This document shows positions 52,087 to 60,656 of a DNA stretch of 64,000 bases, one piece after another. The stretch is from contig NZ_QUCY01000009.1 in assembly GCF_003474385.1 (NCBI RefSeq), positions 1 to 64,000 of the forward strand, read 5' to 3'. How positions within the stretch are numbered: the first letter of the stretch is position 1; every line of letters begins with the position of its first letter. The notes beneath the pieces are model-generated. The model made no database searches. It was not told the origin of the DNA and was given only the letters and a program-made list of their open reading frames with translations. Both the position numbers and the translations under genes were made by a program. The stretch is from Senegalimassilia sp003474385 (GTDB lineage: Bacteria; Actinomycetota; Coriobacteriia; Coriobacteriales; Eggerthellaceae).

Positions 52087-53055
52087 CTATGAGATCTGCT
52101 TGCTCATATGATAGTTGGTCAGCGGAATCCCATTCCTGACAACTGTGTTTTTGCGGTCTGCTACGTATCCCGCACTTTCGAAAAATGATCTTGCGGTGAT
52201 CGAAGAAAAAAGGGCTATAGACCGAGATCCGCGTTCGCTCGCAAGACGCTCCAGCTCCATTAGGATAATCTTACCTATACCTTGGCTTTGGCGATCCTTA
52301 TGAACATAGAGCATGTCGACATTGCCCTTATTGTCAAGACTTCCGAATCCAATTAGGATTCCGCATTCTTTGATGCCAACCGTCTGTTGACCGGATAGTT
52401 TTCGGACGATTCCTTCACGATGCTCATCGCAGTGAGGAGCCCATGCGTCGAGTTGTTCTTGGGTGTAGTCGTGAATGTTGATCGTATGAACTGTGTCAAA
52501 GAAGAGCTTGGCTGCCCTAGTGAAGTCTTCGTTGAGCAAAGGTCCAATTTCGTAGCCTTCGGAATCGTAAGCCGCATCTATCAAATGGCAGTGGAGCCCT
52601 TGTTCGCGACATGTCGTCAGATTGCCTTCGTTCTCCTCGACGAGGGCATCGACGTCTATCTCATCTGATAGCCGATTCTCGATTACATTTGAGAAGTGCC
52701 GGATGTCATCAACGTGATTTTTCAAGTAATTGCTCGTCATGACAAGGCAGCAGAATTCGATTTCCGCAAGGTATTCGGACTCAAAGTCCGCTCTCCAATC
52801 GAAGGGGATGTAGCATCCTTCAACGATGAGATTCTGCTTGTTCTCGATGGCTGTCTTTATCATCTCGCTGACGATTCCCCATAGATAGGGAGTGAGCAGC
52901 TCGTCATCCTCGGGCGTCAGCTGCGTCTGACCGCTGCGAATGAGCCCCATTTTCAGCAAGTCGATCGAAAGCACGGGGTAGCGGTAGCGCTCCATTAGCT
53001 TCTGGGCCAAAAGCGTCTTGCCCGTGTGGCTTGCGCCCGTGATTAAGATGATCAT
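52087..53055 (-). CDS. P-loop kinase and GNAT acetyltransferase fusion
   Basis: A 322-aa two-domain protein. Residues 1-165 are a P-loop kinase: Walker A GASHTGKTLLA at 7-17, LSIDLLKMG near 32, and LIVEGCYIP near 80, resembling adenylate-kinase-like or zeta/2-phosphoglycerate-kinase proteins. The C-terminal 110 residues form a GNAT domain (VDMLYVHKDRQSQGIGKIIL carrying the acetyl-CoA loop, then FFESAGY). Both parts are complete, so it is a true fusion. ATG at 53055 matches the natural kinase N-terminus. Function unknown; an aminoglycoside-modifying or toxin role is speculation. Confidence 0.75.
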   Translation of the reverse strand: MIILITGASHTGKTLLAQKLMERYRYPVLSIDLLKMGLIRSGQTQLTPEDDELLTPYLWGIVSEMIKTAIENKQNLIVEGCYIPFDWRADFESEYLAEIEFCCLVMTSNYLKNHVDDIRHFSNVIENRLSDEIDVDALVEENEGNLTTCREQGLHCHLIDAAYDSEGYEIGPLLNEDFTRAAKLFFDTVHTINIHDYTQEQLDAWAPHCDEHREGIVRKLSGQQTVGIKECGILIGFGSLDNKGNVDMLYVHKDRQSQGIGKIILMELERLASERGSRSIALFSSITARSFFESAGYVADRKNTVVRNGIPLTNYHMSKQIS

Positions 53056-53133
53056 CGTCTTCCGTTCCCTTTGAACCATCTGATAGAAAAATTGTAAGAC
53101 AGCGTACCTGTAGAATAGGCAGGAAACGCTCTT

Positions 53134-53511
53134 CTACCACCAGGCGTGGTAGAAGAGCTCGTCGCCGTCCTGGAGCGCATCGTAGACTTTGCGGATGATT
53201 TCGAGAGTGTCGTCAACATCCATGAAGTAGTCGTCATCGTACTCGCTGCTCCCGAAGAAGAAGCCCTCCTGGCGCGGCAGCAGCACCGGTGCGCTCTCTG
53301 GGTTCGCCTTCACGAGCTGGCACGTGATCCCGAGCGACATCAGCTGTTCGAAGCTCACGGGGTAGAGCTCGCAGTTCTCAAGCTCGCCGTAGGCAACGTT
53401 GCGCTCGAACCAGCCGTGGATGTGGTTGGCCTTGCGCCAGCAGGCGACCATTTCGTCTTGCTCGTTTTTCGCGGCGGCGCTGCGCTTCGTCAGATACATA
53501 TCGAGTCCCAT
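53134..53511 (-). CDS. Hypothetical ICE/phage protein
   Basis: A 125-aa protein that starts MGLDMYLTKR, a beginning shared by a family of small phage and plasmid proteins of unknown function. It has a single conserved Cys-Trp pair (VACWRKANHIHGWF). The ribosome site AAAGGATC lies upstream. No function assigned. Confidence 0.6.
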   Translation of the reverse strand: MGLDMYLTKRSAAAKNEQDEMVACWRKANHIHGWFERNVAYGELENCELYPVSFEQLMSLGITCQLVKANPESAPVLLPRQEGFFFGSSEYDDDYFMDVDDTLEIIRKVYDALQDGDELFYHAWW

Positions 53512-53616
53512 GGTGGTGATCCTTTCTGATGGTTGGCGGATTGTTCCCCGAAGGCCGCCGAGCCCATCGGCCCGGCGACGCATGCGGGACTCCTCAAGAG
53601 GAGGAAAGGAGGTCGG

Positions 53617-53985
53617 CTATTCCTCCTCCGGGATATCGCTGCAGGACATCACGTTGATGTGGTGCTTGATGAGCGCCCTGTCCGGGCTGATGAGGAGCAG
53701 GCCGATGTGGTCGAAGCGGATGGTGCAGGTGGCGTGGTCACGGCTGTCCTTCAGCCAGCTGATGGCGAACCCTTCGAGTGCCTCTTCGTTTACGTGCTCC
53801 GGCGGGAACGAGTCCGAGTCCCTGCGGGCTGCGACGGATACGAAAACGAGGGCGTCTTCGTCTTGCGCCACGATGCTTACGGGCGAGTCGATGTCGTCCT
53901 CCCAAGGCTGCTCGACGATCTCGTAGCCACGACGGTTAAGGTACGCTGCCGCTGCCTGGTTCGACTTCTCGATGAATTCTTTCAT
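53617..53985 (-). CDS. Hypothetical protein, 122 aa
   Basis: A 122-aa protein. The N-terminal AAAAYLNRRGYEIVEQPW and middle DSPVSIVAQDEDALVFVSVAARRD resemble the YraN/restriction-endonuclease-like nuclease core, but the catalytic residues cannot be confirmed. It has a strong ribosome site AGGAGGTCATC. Unrecognised. Confidence 0.55.
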   Translation of the reverse strand: MKEFIEKSNQAAAAYLNRRGYEIVEQPWEDDIDSPVSIVAQDEDALVFVSVAARRDSDSFPPEHVNEEALEGFAISWLKDSRDHATCTIRFDHIGLLLISPDRALIKHHINVMSCSDIPEEE

Positions 53986-54307
53986 GATGACCTCCTGATT
54001 GTCTTAGGCTCGGCCCTTTGCCTTGCCTTGTGACACGGGAGGCGCACGGGTTCGCGCGCTTTGCAAGGGGGAAAGCGAAGCGGCACGTCGAAGGCTGTTC
54101 TTCGCCGCACTAGTTTTCGCATTTGTTTTCGGAGGATTGGGAGAATGCCTCTACCGAGAAAAGAAATGGGAAAAGTATCGCGGCCCTTGCCAAAGCCCTG
54201 AGCGGTTCCGTGCGAGCGTGCGTGTGATAAGGCAGGAAAGGGCGAGGCGCGCAGGAGGGCATCGGGGAAATCTCGATCGGGCCATGCACGCCTCACCAGC
54301 GATGCGC
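53986..54307. other. Gene-free spacer
   Basis: 322 bp without a supported gene. It contains a block GGTTCCGTGCGAG near 54208 that recurs near 55621 in the other large spacer of this cluster; otherwise I see nothing. Confidence 0.5.
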
Positions 54308-54676
54308 TCACACGATTTCGATGGCGACCGACGGCTCGACATGCAGCGCGAGCTCGTCGTTGTTGCAAGACGTCCGGAATTCAATGTCGTCCCAGCTCTC
54401 GCCGATGCGGCAGAACTCGTAGGGAAGCCCGCACTCGTCGATCTCGCTGAGCGCGTCTGCGACATTGCTCACGTCGGCGAAAAGGCCCTCGTACCACTTG
54501 ATGTAGTCCCAGCCGAAGACCACGCATCCGTCGCTTTCCTCGAAGAAATCCGGCTTGCGGCAAGAGCCCATGAGGGGAGATGTCCCCAAGCCCTCGCTGA
54601 GCGTATCCACGCGCTCGCACATCTGGTCGTAGCCCTCGCGGGTCGTGACTATCTTCACTTCGCTTCTGTATCCCAT
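54308..54676 (-). CDS. Hypothetical protein, 122 aa
   Basis: A 122-aa acidic protein beginning MGYRSEVKIVTTREGYDQM, resembling a phage/mobile-element family of unknown function. No motif. The ribosome site AAAGGATCG lies upstream. It is next to two further proteins with similar MG- starts. Confidence 0.6.
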   Translation of the reverse strand: MGYRSEVKIVTTREGYDQMCERVDTLSEGLGTSPLMGSCRKPDFFEESDGCVVFGWDYIKWYEGLFADVSNVADALSEIDECGLPYEFCRIGESWDDIEFRTSCNNDELALHVEPSVAIEIV

Positions 54677-54754
54677 GTTCGCGATCCTTTCTGGTGGTGT
54701 TGTATGCGGAGCGGCGGCTGCCAGCCCACGCAGGGCTGGCAGCGAAAAGGCCGG

Positions 54755-55417
54755 TCACTCGCGGGGAGCGATCCGGCAGGTGTCCGAGTCGATGTAGTTG
54801 TTGCCGTTCCAGGAGTAATCGCCGTCGTGCTCGTAGCGGTTCACGAAGGGAGCGCCCACAAGTCCCCTGGGCGCGTCGTCCGCGCCGGAGCCGACGACCT
54901 CGAAGAGCTCGTATCCGGATTCGTACTCGCGCATCCAGACCTTATCGCCCAAACGAACCTCGGACGTGGGGATCTCGGGCGCATCGAGGAAGTCGCCGAG
55001 CCTCAGGCCCTCGGGCATCGCCTCGTCGAAGGCGTGGAGCATCTCGTTGAACTTGTGCCAGTCCTCCTCTTCGGAAGGCTCGAAGGAGCGCATCCCGATG
55101 GGGTTCCAGTCTGCGTCGTACTCCGTTCGCAGGTGGTCGGCGATGCGCCAGTCCTCGATGACGTAGACGCCGTTGTCTCCGGGATCCATCTGCCGATCCG
55201 TGGTGTAGGCACCGATGCCGAGGGACAAGGAGCCACCGAAGAAGTTCCCCATCACCTGGCACATGCGCGCCCAGCCGTAGCAGTCCTGGCTCGGGGGACG
55301 GTAGCCTTGAAGCTCGCAGTACTTGAGAAGCGGTTCGACGGTATCCCGACCGCCGTTCCAGTGCAGGTACAGCCCGATCTTTCGCTCCTTCGTGGTGATG
55401 ACTGCCCGATTTCCCAT
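54755..55417 (-). CDS. Hypothetical protein, 220 aa
   Basis: A 220-aa acidic protein beginning MGNRAVITTKERKIGLYLHWNGGRDTVEPLL, a family seen in ICEs and phages with no known role. A C-terminal VRLGDKVWM...YELFEV is a small beta domain. AGGAGGTCATC is its ribosome site. Confidence 0.65.
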   Translation of the reverse strand: MGNRAVITTKERKIGLYLHWNGGRDTVEPLLKYCELQGYRPPSQDCYGWARMCQVMGNFFGGSLSLGIGAYTTDRQMDPGDNGVYVIEDWRIADHLRTEYDADWNPIGMRSFEPSEEEDWHKFNEMLHAFDEAMPEGLRLGDFLDAPEIPTSEVRLGDKVWMREYESGYELFEVVGSGADDAPRGLVGAPFVNRYEHDGDYSWNGNNYIDSDTCRIAPRE

Positions 55418-55782
55418 GATGACCTCCTAATCTTTCGGCGGTCGCCCTGTGCCACCGCCTCGTGATCCGGGGTCGTGCGCGGGTTCCGCCTGCGGTGCAA
55501 GGAGTAAAGCGGGCTTCTTCGCAAAGGGCGCATGCCCGCAACCTGCACGAGAGGTTTGCGAAGGGAAATCTGCTTGTGCGGGTTTTGCGCAGGAAGGACG
55601 CGCCTTGCGGCGCACACGGCGGGTTCCGTGCGAGAGTGCCTGGATGAGAGGCGGGGCGGGGCGATCGTGCAAGGCGAGGAGGCATGGGAAGTAGGCTATC
55701 GAAAACGAGGAAGAAGGAGCGGGCAGCCATTATGGCGGTTCGGCGAGTGCTGGAGACGCGCTGCCTTTTGTGACAGCGTTCG

Positions 55783-55796
55783 GTACGGATTTGTAC
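55783..55796 (+). promoter_or_regulatory. Probable operator of the XRE/RES genes
   Basis: GTACGGATTTGTAC is an imperfect palindrome followed by GATAAT, a good -10, 44 bp before the XRE start. It matches the repeat at 51950-51963 in 12 of 14 positions. The rest of the spacer 55418-55839 shows no gene. Confidence 0.5.
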
Positions 55797-55839
55797 GATA
55801 ATGGGCAGATACGGCAAGACTTGAAGGGGACGGATGCGC

Positions 55840-56256
55840 ATGGCGACTGTCGGCGAGAACATAAGGAAGCACCGAAAGGCGCAGGGCCTGAGCATCGTGG
55901 GGCTCGCGGAGAAGGTCGGCATGACCGAGGGCGCGATCCGCCACTACGAGAGCGGGATACGCACGCCCGGTGAAGAGCAGCTGAAGAAGATCGCCCGAGC
56001 CCTCGACGTGTCACCGAAGATGCTCGAAGACCATAAGATCGAGAGCGCCAGAGACTTGGTGGGAACACTACTCCAGCTCGAAGACGAGTTCGGGCTCGTC
56101 CCAGACATGTGCGACGGCGGCCTATGGATCGACCCGAAGGCGAAGAACGCCCAGAAGACGGATGCCGTGATAAAGGCCTGGGGTGCGATGCGCCACCGCC
56201 TCATCACGGGCGAGATCACCCAGGAGGAATACGATGCCTGGAAGATGAAGTTCTAG
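55840..56256 (+). CDS. XRE-family regulator upstream of the RES gene
   Basis: A 138-aa protein with a Cro/CI helix-turn-helix at residues 5-62 (QGLSIVGLAEKVGMTEGAIRHYESGIRTPGEEQL) and a helical C-terminus with a short-C-terminal-like WKMKF end. RES toxins are paired with Xre antitoxins of a different subfamily (DUF2384-containing), so antitoxin status here is uncertain. It precedes the RES gene by 18 bp. Confidence 0.7.
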   Translation: MATVGENIRKHRKAQGLSIVGLAEKVGMTEGAIRHYESGIRTPGEEQLKKIARALDVSPKMLEDHKIESARDLVGTLLQLEDEFGLVPDMCDGGLWIDPKAKNAQKTDAVIKAWGAMRHRLITGEITQEEYDAWKMKF

Positions 56257-56274
56257 ACGCAAAAGAATAAGGAT

Positions 56275-56756
56275 ATGAGCATGAAATTGAATTGGCTTAA
56301 TAACAGCGGCTTCATCACAAAAAAGCTTTACGCACCGTTTGCCGTTGAAAAAGACAGCGAGTACCTGCAGGATCTATCCAGCCGGTATGACATCCTTTTT
56401 AAACAGGCGCAAGGGGCTGGAGCAGATAAGAAGAGCATCGACATAATAGATGAATACAGGGAGATGATTCTTGGGGCGCTTGAAAAATACTACGAGGCAG
56501 ATATCGCGCAATGCAACGCAATAATAGAAGAGCTAATCCAAGATATTGGCGATAACCCCCTTGCAGTCGATAAAGTAAATCGATCAAGGGCTTTCCCCGG
56601 AACGCTTGGCAGCGAGGTCCAATTCTTCAGGGGAAGGGTTGGTAATCCATCCTGTGCTTATTCGAAAAAGAGCATGCTTCATTTGCCGAAAAGCCAAAGG
56701 GCAAAAACCGGCAATTATAGGTTCAGTATTCCCGGCAATCCAAGCTTTTACCTTGC
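56275..56756 (+). pseudogene. RES-domain protein, 5' part (interrupted)
   Basis: The first 160 codons of a RES-domain gene (a NAD+-degrading toxin family). A helical N-terminus (1-100) leads into the RES start at VQFFRGRVGN, LHLPKSQRAKTGNYRFSIPGNPSFYLA. The frame then runs into the inserted element and stops at 56772. It joins exactly in frame to the RES 3' part at 61241: the joined codons read ...CTT GCA AAC TCG, giving FYLANSSYGCW. Confidence 0.8.
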
Positions 56757-56897
56757 TATTTCTTTGAAATGACTGACGCTGAAATCGCGGAGCTGATGAA
56801 GATACCGCGAAGCACAGTACGGTATCGACGGACAAGCTCTTTTGAACTGCTAAAAAGATTTTTGGAGGAACGCGCTGATGAATGGGAAGAATTTTAA
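56757..56897 (+). pseudogene. Orf7-like sigma factor, 3' part
   Basis: The last 46 codons of a Tn916 Orf7-like sigma factor (region 4: YFFEMTDAEIAELMKIPR then STVRYRRTSSFELLKRFLEE). It has no start codon of its own. Its stop overlaps the Orf8-like start by 20 bp. It completes the 5' part at the other end of the element. Confidence 0.85.
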
Positions 56898-57126
56898 TGA
56901 CGACGAGCGCGGCTTATTACCTTTCCCGGTCATTTTAGCCGCGACAAAGGGCGACCCCGACGCTATGAAAGTTGTCTTGCAGCATTATCAAAGCTACATA
57001 GCCCACCTGTCTATGCGGAAAATCCGCGATACAAGCGGTAACACCTTTTGGGGCATAGACGAGGATTTACGGGAACGGCTGCAAGCGAAGCTCATGCGGG
57101 CTATCCTTAATTTTAAGATCAATTAA
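56878..57126 (+). CDS. Tn916 Orf8-like helix-turn-helix protein
   Basis: An 82-aa protein with LPFPVILAATKGDPDAM...VVLQHYQSYI then LRERLQAKLMRAILNF, the HTH_16 (Tn916 Orf8) family that regulates the recombination module. It overlaps the end of the sigma gene, as orf7 and orf8 do in Tn916. Confidence 0.88.
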   Translation: MNGKNFNDDERGLLPFPVILAATKGDPDAMKVVLQHYQSYIAHLSMRKIRDTSGNTFWGIDEDLRERLQAKLMRAILNFKIN

Positions 57127-57291
57127 GCCATTGGCGCAAAGTATTCTCCCCTTTCTGCTTTGCGCGGCTTATTGGCTCTTGTCCTTGAACCTTGACAAAG
57201 AAAGCGGCGCAAGATAACGGCGGCGCAGCATAGGGCAGATCGGATACGTCCCTTTTGCGCCGAGCCACACGGCGGGTGCGCCATGACACTA

Positions 57292-57322
57292 TCCCGGCGG
57301 GGTTTTCTTTTCCCCGCCGGGA
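57292..57322 (+). other. Strong hairpin in the orf8-xis spacer
   Basis: TCCCGGCGGGG and CCCCGCCGGGA form a perfect 11-bp stem with a T-rich loop in the 443-bp gene-free spacer 57127-57569, typical of the region before xis in Tn916-like elements. It may be an attenuator. Confidence 0.55.
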
Positions 57323-57569
57323 CAGCCGAGCGACCAACACCACGCCGGGGAGCAAGTTTAGCAGCTTGCGGGCGACGACAGCGCAGAATATATAATGATA
57401 CTCCCTTACCGCCACAGTCCGAGCGTTCAAAGCGTCGCAGGCAATGGGTAGGGCTGCATGAGAACCATGCAGGGGTGAAATTCCCGTGAGGTTACGCTAT
57501 TAACCGTCCGATCACAGCCCCTTTTCACCATTAACCTTTTACCCATTTTTGAAAGGGGGATTTATAGAA

Positions 57570-57773
57570 ATGAACAATGCTGATGTGCCTATTTGGGAAA
57601 AGTACACGCTTACCATTGAGGAAGCGTCAAAATATTTCCGCATTGGGGAAAACAAGCTGCGCAAACTTGCAGAGGAAAACCCCACGGCGGGCTGGATATT
57701 CCTAAACGGCAACCGTATTCAGATCAAGAGGAAACAGTTTGAAAAGATCATTGACACACTGGACGCGATTTAG
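57570..57773 (+). CDS. xis: Excisionase (Tn916 family)
   Basis: A 67-aa Xis: IWEKYTLTIEEASKYFRIGENKLRKLAEE is the winged-helix motif, then AGWIFLNGNRIQIKRKQFEK. It binds near the element ends and directs Int to excision. ATG follows GAAAGGGGGATT. The size matches Tn916 Xis. Confidence 0.93.
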   Translation: MNNADVPIWEKYTLTIEEASKYFRIGENKLRKLAEENPTAGWIFLNGNRIQIKRKQFEKIIDTLDAI

Positions 57774-57789
57774 CGAAAAAGATAGTGAA

Positions 57790-57838
57790 AAAGAGCCTTG
57801 AATATGCTATAATAAATGTAGGCATATCAAGGCTCTTT
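57790..57838 (+). promoter_or_regulatory. Hairpin with internal TATAAT between xis and int
   Basis: AAAGAGCCTTGAATATGC pairs with GCATATCAAGGCTCTTT (one bulge), and TATAAT (57808-57813) lies in the loop. It resembles a terminator for xis combined with an int promoter. Confidence 0.55.
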
Positions 57839-57862
57839 CCGACACGGAAAGGAGCAAAAACA

Positions 57863-59059
57863 ATGTCGGAGAAAAGACGTGATAATAAAAACCGCATTTT
57901 GCGTTCGGGAGAGAGCCAGAGAAAAGACGGGAGATATGCTTACAAATATACCGATACTTTTGGTAAAGTGCAATTTGTCTATGCTTGGAAGTTAGTGCCT
58001 ACGGACAAGACCCCTGCCGGGAAGCGTGACGACATATCCCTTAGAGAAAAGAAAAAAGAGATACAGAAAGACCTTGACGACGGGATAGACACAATCGGAA
58101 AGAAAATGACCGTCTGCGAGCTTTACGCGAAGCAGAACCGCCACCGGGGGAATGTAAGGCACAACACCACAAAGGGGCGCGAACGGCTGATGAAGCTGCT
58201 GGAAGCGGACAAACTTGGTTCCTGCCCCATTGACAGTGTGAAGCTGTCCGACGCGAAAGAATGGGCGTTGCGCATGAAAGAAAAGGGAATATCCTATAAG
58301 ACCATAAGCAACGACAAGCGTTCTCTGAAAGCTGCTTTTTACACAGCGATACAGGACGACTGTATAAGGAAGAACCCCTTTGACTTCCAGCTAAACACCG
58401 TGATCGAGGATGACACAGAGCCGAAAGTACCCCTCACAGGAGAACAGGAAGAAAGCCTTTTATCCTTTATGCAGAGTGATAGCGTCTATCAGAAATACCG
58501 TGACGAGGTTATCATACTGCTGGGGACGGGGCTTAGGATTTCCGAACTCTGCGGACTGACTGAAACCGACCTTGACTTTGAAAACCGGGTAATCAATGTA
58601 GACCACCAGCTTTTACGGAGCGCGGAAACAGGTTACTACATAGAGAAGCCCAAAACGCAGAGCGGTATCAGACAAATTCCAATGAGTGAAAAAGTGTATG
58701 AAGCGTTGGGGCGCGTGTTGGAGAACCGCAAGGGAGCGAAGCAGATCACCATTGACGGTTACAGCCATTTCCTTTTCCTCAACCGGGACGGCTGCCCGAA
58801 AACAAATGTGAACTACGCGACCATGTTCCGGGGGCTTGCGAAGAAGTACAACAAGTGCCATGAGGAAGCCTTACCCAAAGTAATGACACCCCACACCCTG
58901 CGCCATACGTTCTGCACCAACTTAGCCAATGCGGGCATGAACCCGAAAGCGTTACAGTATATCATGGGACATTCCAACATTACCATGACGCTGAACTATT
59001 ACGCACACGCAACTTTCGCTTCCGCAAAGGCTGAAATGGAAAGGCTGATTGCAGCATAG
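57863..59059 (+). CDS. int: Tn916-family integrase (tyrosine recombinase)
   Basis: A 398-aa tyrosine recombinase close to Tn916 Int throughout: SEKRRDNKNRILRSGESQRK at the start (arm-binding), SYKTISNDKRSLKAAFY, then the catalytic GTGLRISELCGL, TPHTLRHTFCTN, GHSNITMTLNYYAHAT. The catalytic Tyr is in NYYAHAT. ATG follows GAAAGGAGC. It excises and integrates the element; target choice in Tn916 relatives is loose and prefers T-rich/A-rich flanks. Confidence 0.95.
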   Translation: MSEKRRDNKNRILRSGESQRKDGRYAYKYTDTFGKVQFVYAWKLVPTDKTPAGKRDDISLREKKKEIQKDLDDGIDTIGKKMTVCELYAKQNRHRGNVRHNTTKGRERLMKLLEADKLGSCPIDSVKLSDAKEWALRMKEKGISYKTISNDKRSLKAAFYTAIQDDCIRKNPFDFQLNTVIEDDTEPKVPLTGEQEESLLSFMQSDSVYQKYRDEVIILLGTGLRISELCGLTETDLDFENRVINVDHQLLRSAETGYYIEKPKTQSGIRQIPMSEKVYEALGRVLENRKGAKQITIDGYSHFLFLNRDGCPKTNVNYATMFRGLAKKYNKCHEEALPKVMTPHTLRHTFCTNLANAGMNPKALQYIMGHSNITMTLNYYAHATFASAKAEMERLIAA

Positions 59060-59109
59060 CCACAGACGGATTTACTACTTCTTTTACTACCATTGAGAGG
59101 GAAAACCTA

Positions 59110-59201
59110 AGAAGTTATAAAGGTATATGTGAACTTCTCCCCATATCTAAAATGCCGGGAAAGCCCGGAAATACGGGCTATACCGACATATAAGAACTTC
59201 T
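59110..59201 (+). other. Possible Int arm-type sites after int
   Basis: AACTTCT occurs at 59132-59138 and 59195-59201 and inverted as AGAAGTT at 59110-59116, with a hairpin AGCCCG/CGGGCT (59162-59179) between them. In Tn916 relatives direct repeats for Int binding lie in this position, near the original element end. Confidence 0.4.
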
Positions 59202-59234
59202 AAAGAGATAATCTAAATTCACCATAAATTTTAA

Positions 59235-59417
59235 TCCCAAAAATATTGGATAAAATGTCCAATTTGTAACGGAAAGACGAGGGTTCAAGTATTTTATAAT
59301 ACGGTATTAAGAAATTTTCCTCTTTTCTGCCCTAAATGTAAATTAACACATATCATTGATGTTGAAAAATTAGAAATCATAATCAAAAACTCTGAAAAAC
59401 AAAAGGAAGGATATTAA
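59235..59417 (+). pseudogene. Cysteine-rich KTR-domain protein fragment
   Basis: An open frame reading YWIKCPICNGKTRVQV, NFPLFCPKCKLTHIIDVEKLE, i.e. the two-CxxC KTR protein found in Tn916-like elements. There is a stop at 59232 and no ATG, GTG or TTG before the domain, so the start is lost or non-standard. It ends directly before the RlmN-like start. Confidence 0.7.
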
Positions 59418-60406
59418 ATGAAACACTTACCTAAAAGTACACTTACGGAAATATTGAATGACCCATACGGATTTACTTACAAAGAAATGTCGGAAGTAAT
59501 TGGAGAGGATAAAGCAAGAGCCTTATATGCGGAATTGTATAAACAGCCATTTCACAAAAAAAATCTATCAATATCAACAAAAAAGTCTATAAAAGTAGCG
59601 ATACTGAAAAGTATGTTTATGAATTGAAAGACAACAGGTATATCGAAACGGTTTTTATTAAACGGCGAGATGGTGGGACTGTTTGCGTAAGTACGCAAGT
59701 TGGTTGTTCTGTTGGCTGTATTTTTTGTGAGTCCGGACGCAATGGTTTCGTTCGTAATCTAACACCATCTGAAATTGTGCAGCAGGTCATATTGATACGT
59801 CAAAAAGTAAATCGTATCGTTTTTATGGGAATGGGAGAACCTTTATTCAATTACGACAACTTGATTGCAGCAATCCATATTCTTCGAGATAGAAATGGAC
59901 TTAACTTTCCAACCGACGGCATTACCGTATCAACAGTTGGTCCAGTTAATCAATTAAAAAAATTGCGCGAAGAACATCTAAAAATTCAGTTGACAATATC
60001 TTTACATGCAGCAACACAGGCTGCGAGAAACTGCATCATTCCTCATATGCACATGTACGCTATTGAAGATGTTGTTAAGCAAGCATTGTCCTATTCACAA
60101 AGGCATAATCGAAAAGTGGTATTTGCGTATTTGCTTTTACCAGGTATAAATGACCGTTCCTCAGATATAAAGCAACTTGCAAAATGGTTTAAGGGCAAAA
60201 ATGTTATGATTAACGTGCTGCAATACAACCCGACGAGTAATTCAAAAATTAGAGCACCACAAAAACAAGAAATGGTTGCGTTCAAACATCAATTAGAGCA
60301 AACAGGACTTGAAGTTACCATGAGAGTTTCTCATGGTAGAGAGATTAAAGCAGCTTGTGGACAGTTAGCTAATACATATAATAAAGCCAAAAAACAACAA
60401 AAATAA
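59418..60406 (+). pseudogene. RlmN/Cfr-family radical SAM rRNA methyltransferase, frameshifted
   Basis: A radical SAM methyltransferase of the RlmN/Cfr family in two frames. The first frame (59418-59627) is the N-terminal domain. The second, from about 59564, holds VYKSSDTEKYVYELKDNRYIE, QVGCSVGCIFCESG (CxxxCxxC) and the catalytic Cys in IKAACGQL. A run of eight A at 59556-59563 is the likely frameshift point. FMGMGEPL is RlmN-like rather than Cfr-like. If restored it would methylate A2503 of 23S rRNA or a nearby base. It may be a sequencing error or a real inactivation. Confidence 0.8.
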
Positions 60407-60436
60407 TTTAATTAAAAGAGCCAGACGCACAGACGC

Positions 60437-60486
60437 AGAGCCGATAATATGCAATTTGAAATACTGCTGTTATCGGCTCTTTTTTG
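60437..60486 (+). terminator. Intrinsic terminator after the RlmN-like gene
   Basis: AGAGCCGATAA / TTATCGGCTCT perfect 11-bp stem followed by six T. Confidence 0.88.
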
Positions 60487-60656
60487 ATTTAATTTGTGCC
60501 CCCAATAACCATATTGGAGCAAAATCAGAACTGTTGCTTGTCGTTCTTTGATTTCCGCAGCAGCTTTGAAAAACCAAAGCCGCCGTTTCTTTTTATCTTC
60601 TAATGAAATGACGCGGTATCACTGTTAAAAGCGGCGGCTAAAAGGAGGTAGCCGCC

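Larger units (their letters stand above)
15045..55417. mobile_element. Integrative and conjugative element (limits approximate)
   Basis: A tyrosine integrase with an Xis-like partner at one end, type IV secretion genes (22.9-31.6 kb), surface adhesin plus sortase, cargo genes, and relaxase/MobC with an oriT candidate at 49.9-51.7 kb together describe an ICE. The left limit is near the tRNA-Gly locus. The right limit is not resolved: no second copy of the tRNA-Gly 3' half is visible to 64 kb, so the element may extend past the window and include the 55.8-64 kb toxin cluster. Confidence 0.8.

Noticed and set aside
54023..55465. 480-codon plus-strand frame across the small ICE genes
   Set aside because: It runs antisense to the MG-x genes, which have proper starts and ribosome sites; the frame has none.
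55840..56756. Classical Xre-RES toxin-antitoxin pair
   Set aside because: The XRE protein lacks the DUF2384-type domain expected of such antitoxins, so the pairing is left open.
59418..60406. Cfr resistance gene
   Set aside because: FMGMGEPL and the NGFVRNLT region are RlmN-like; Cfr has a different sequence there. The family is kept but the Cfr name is not.
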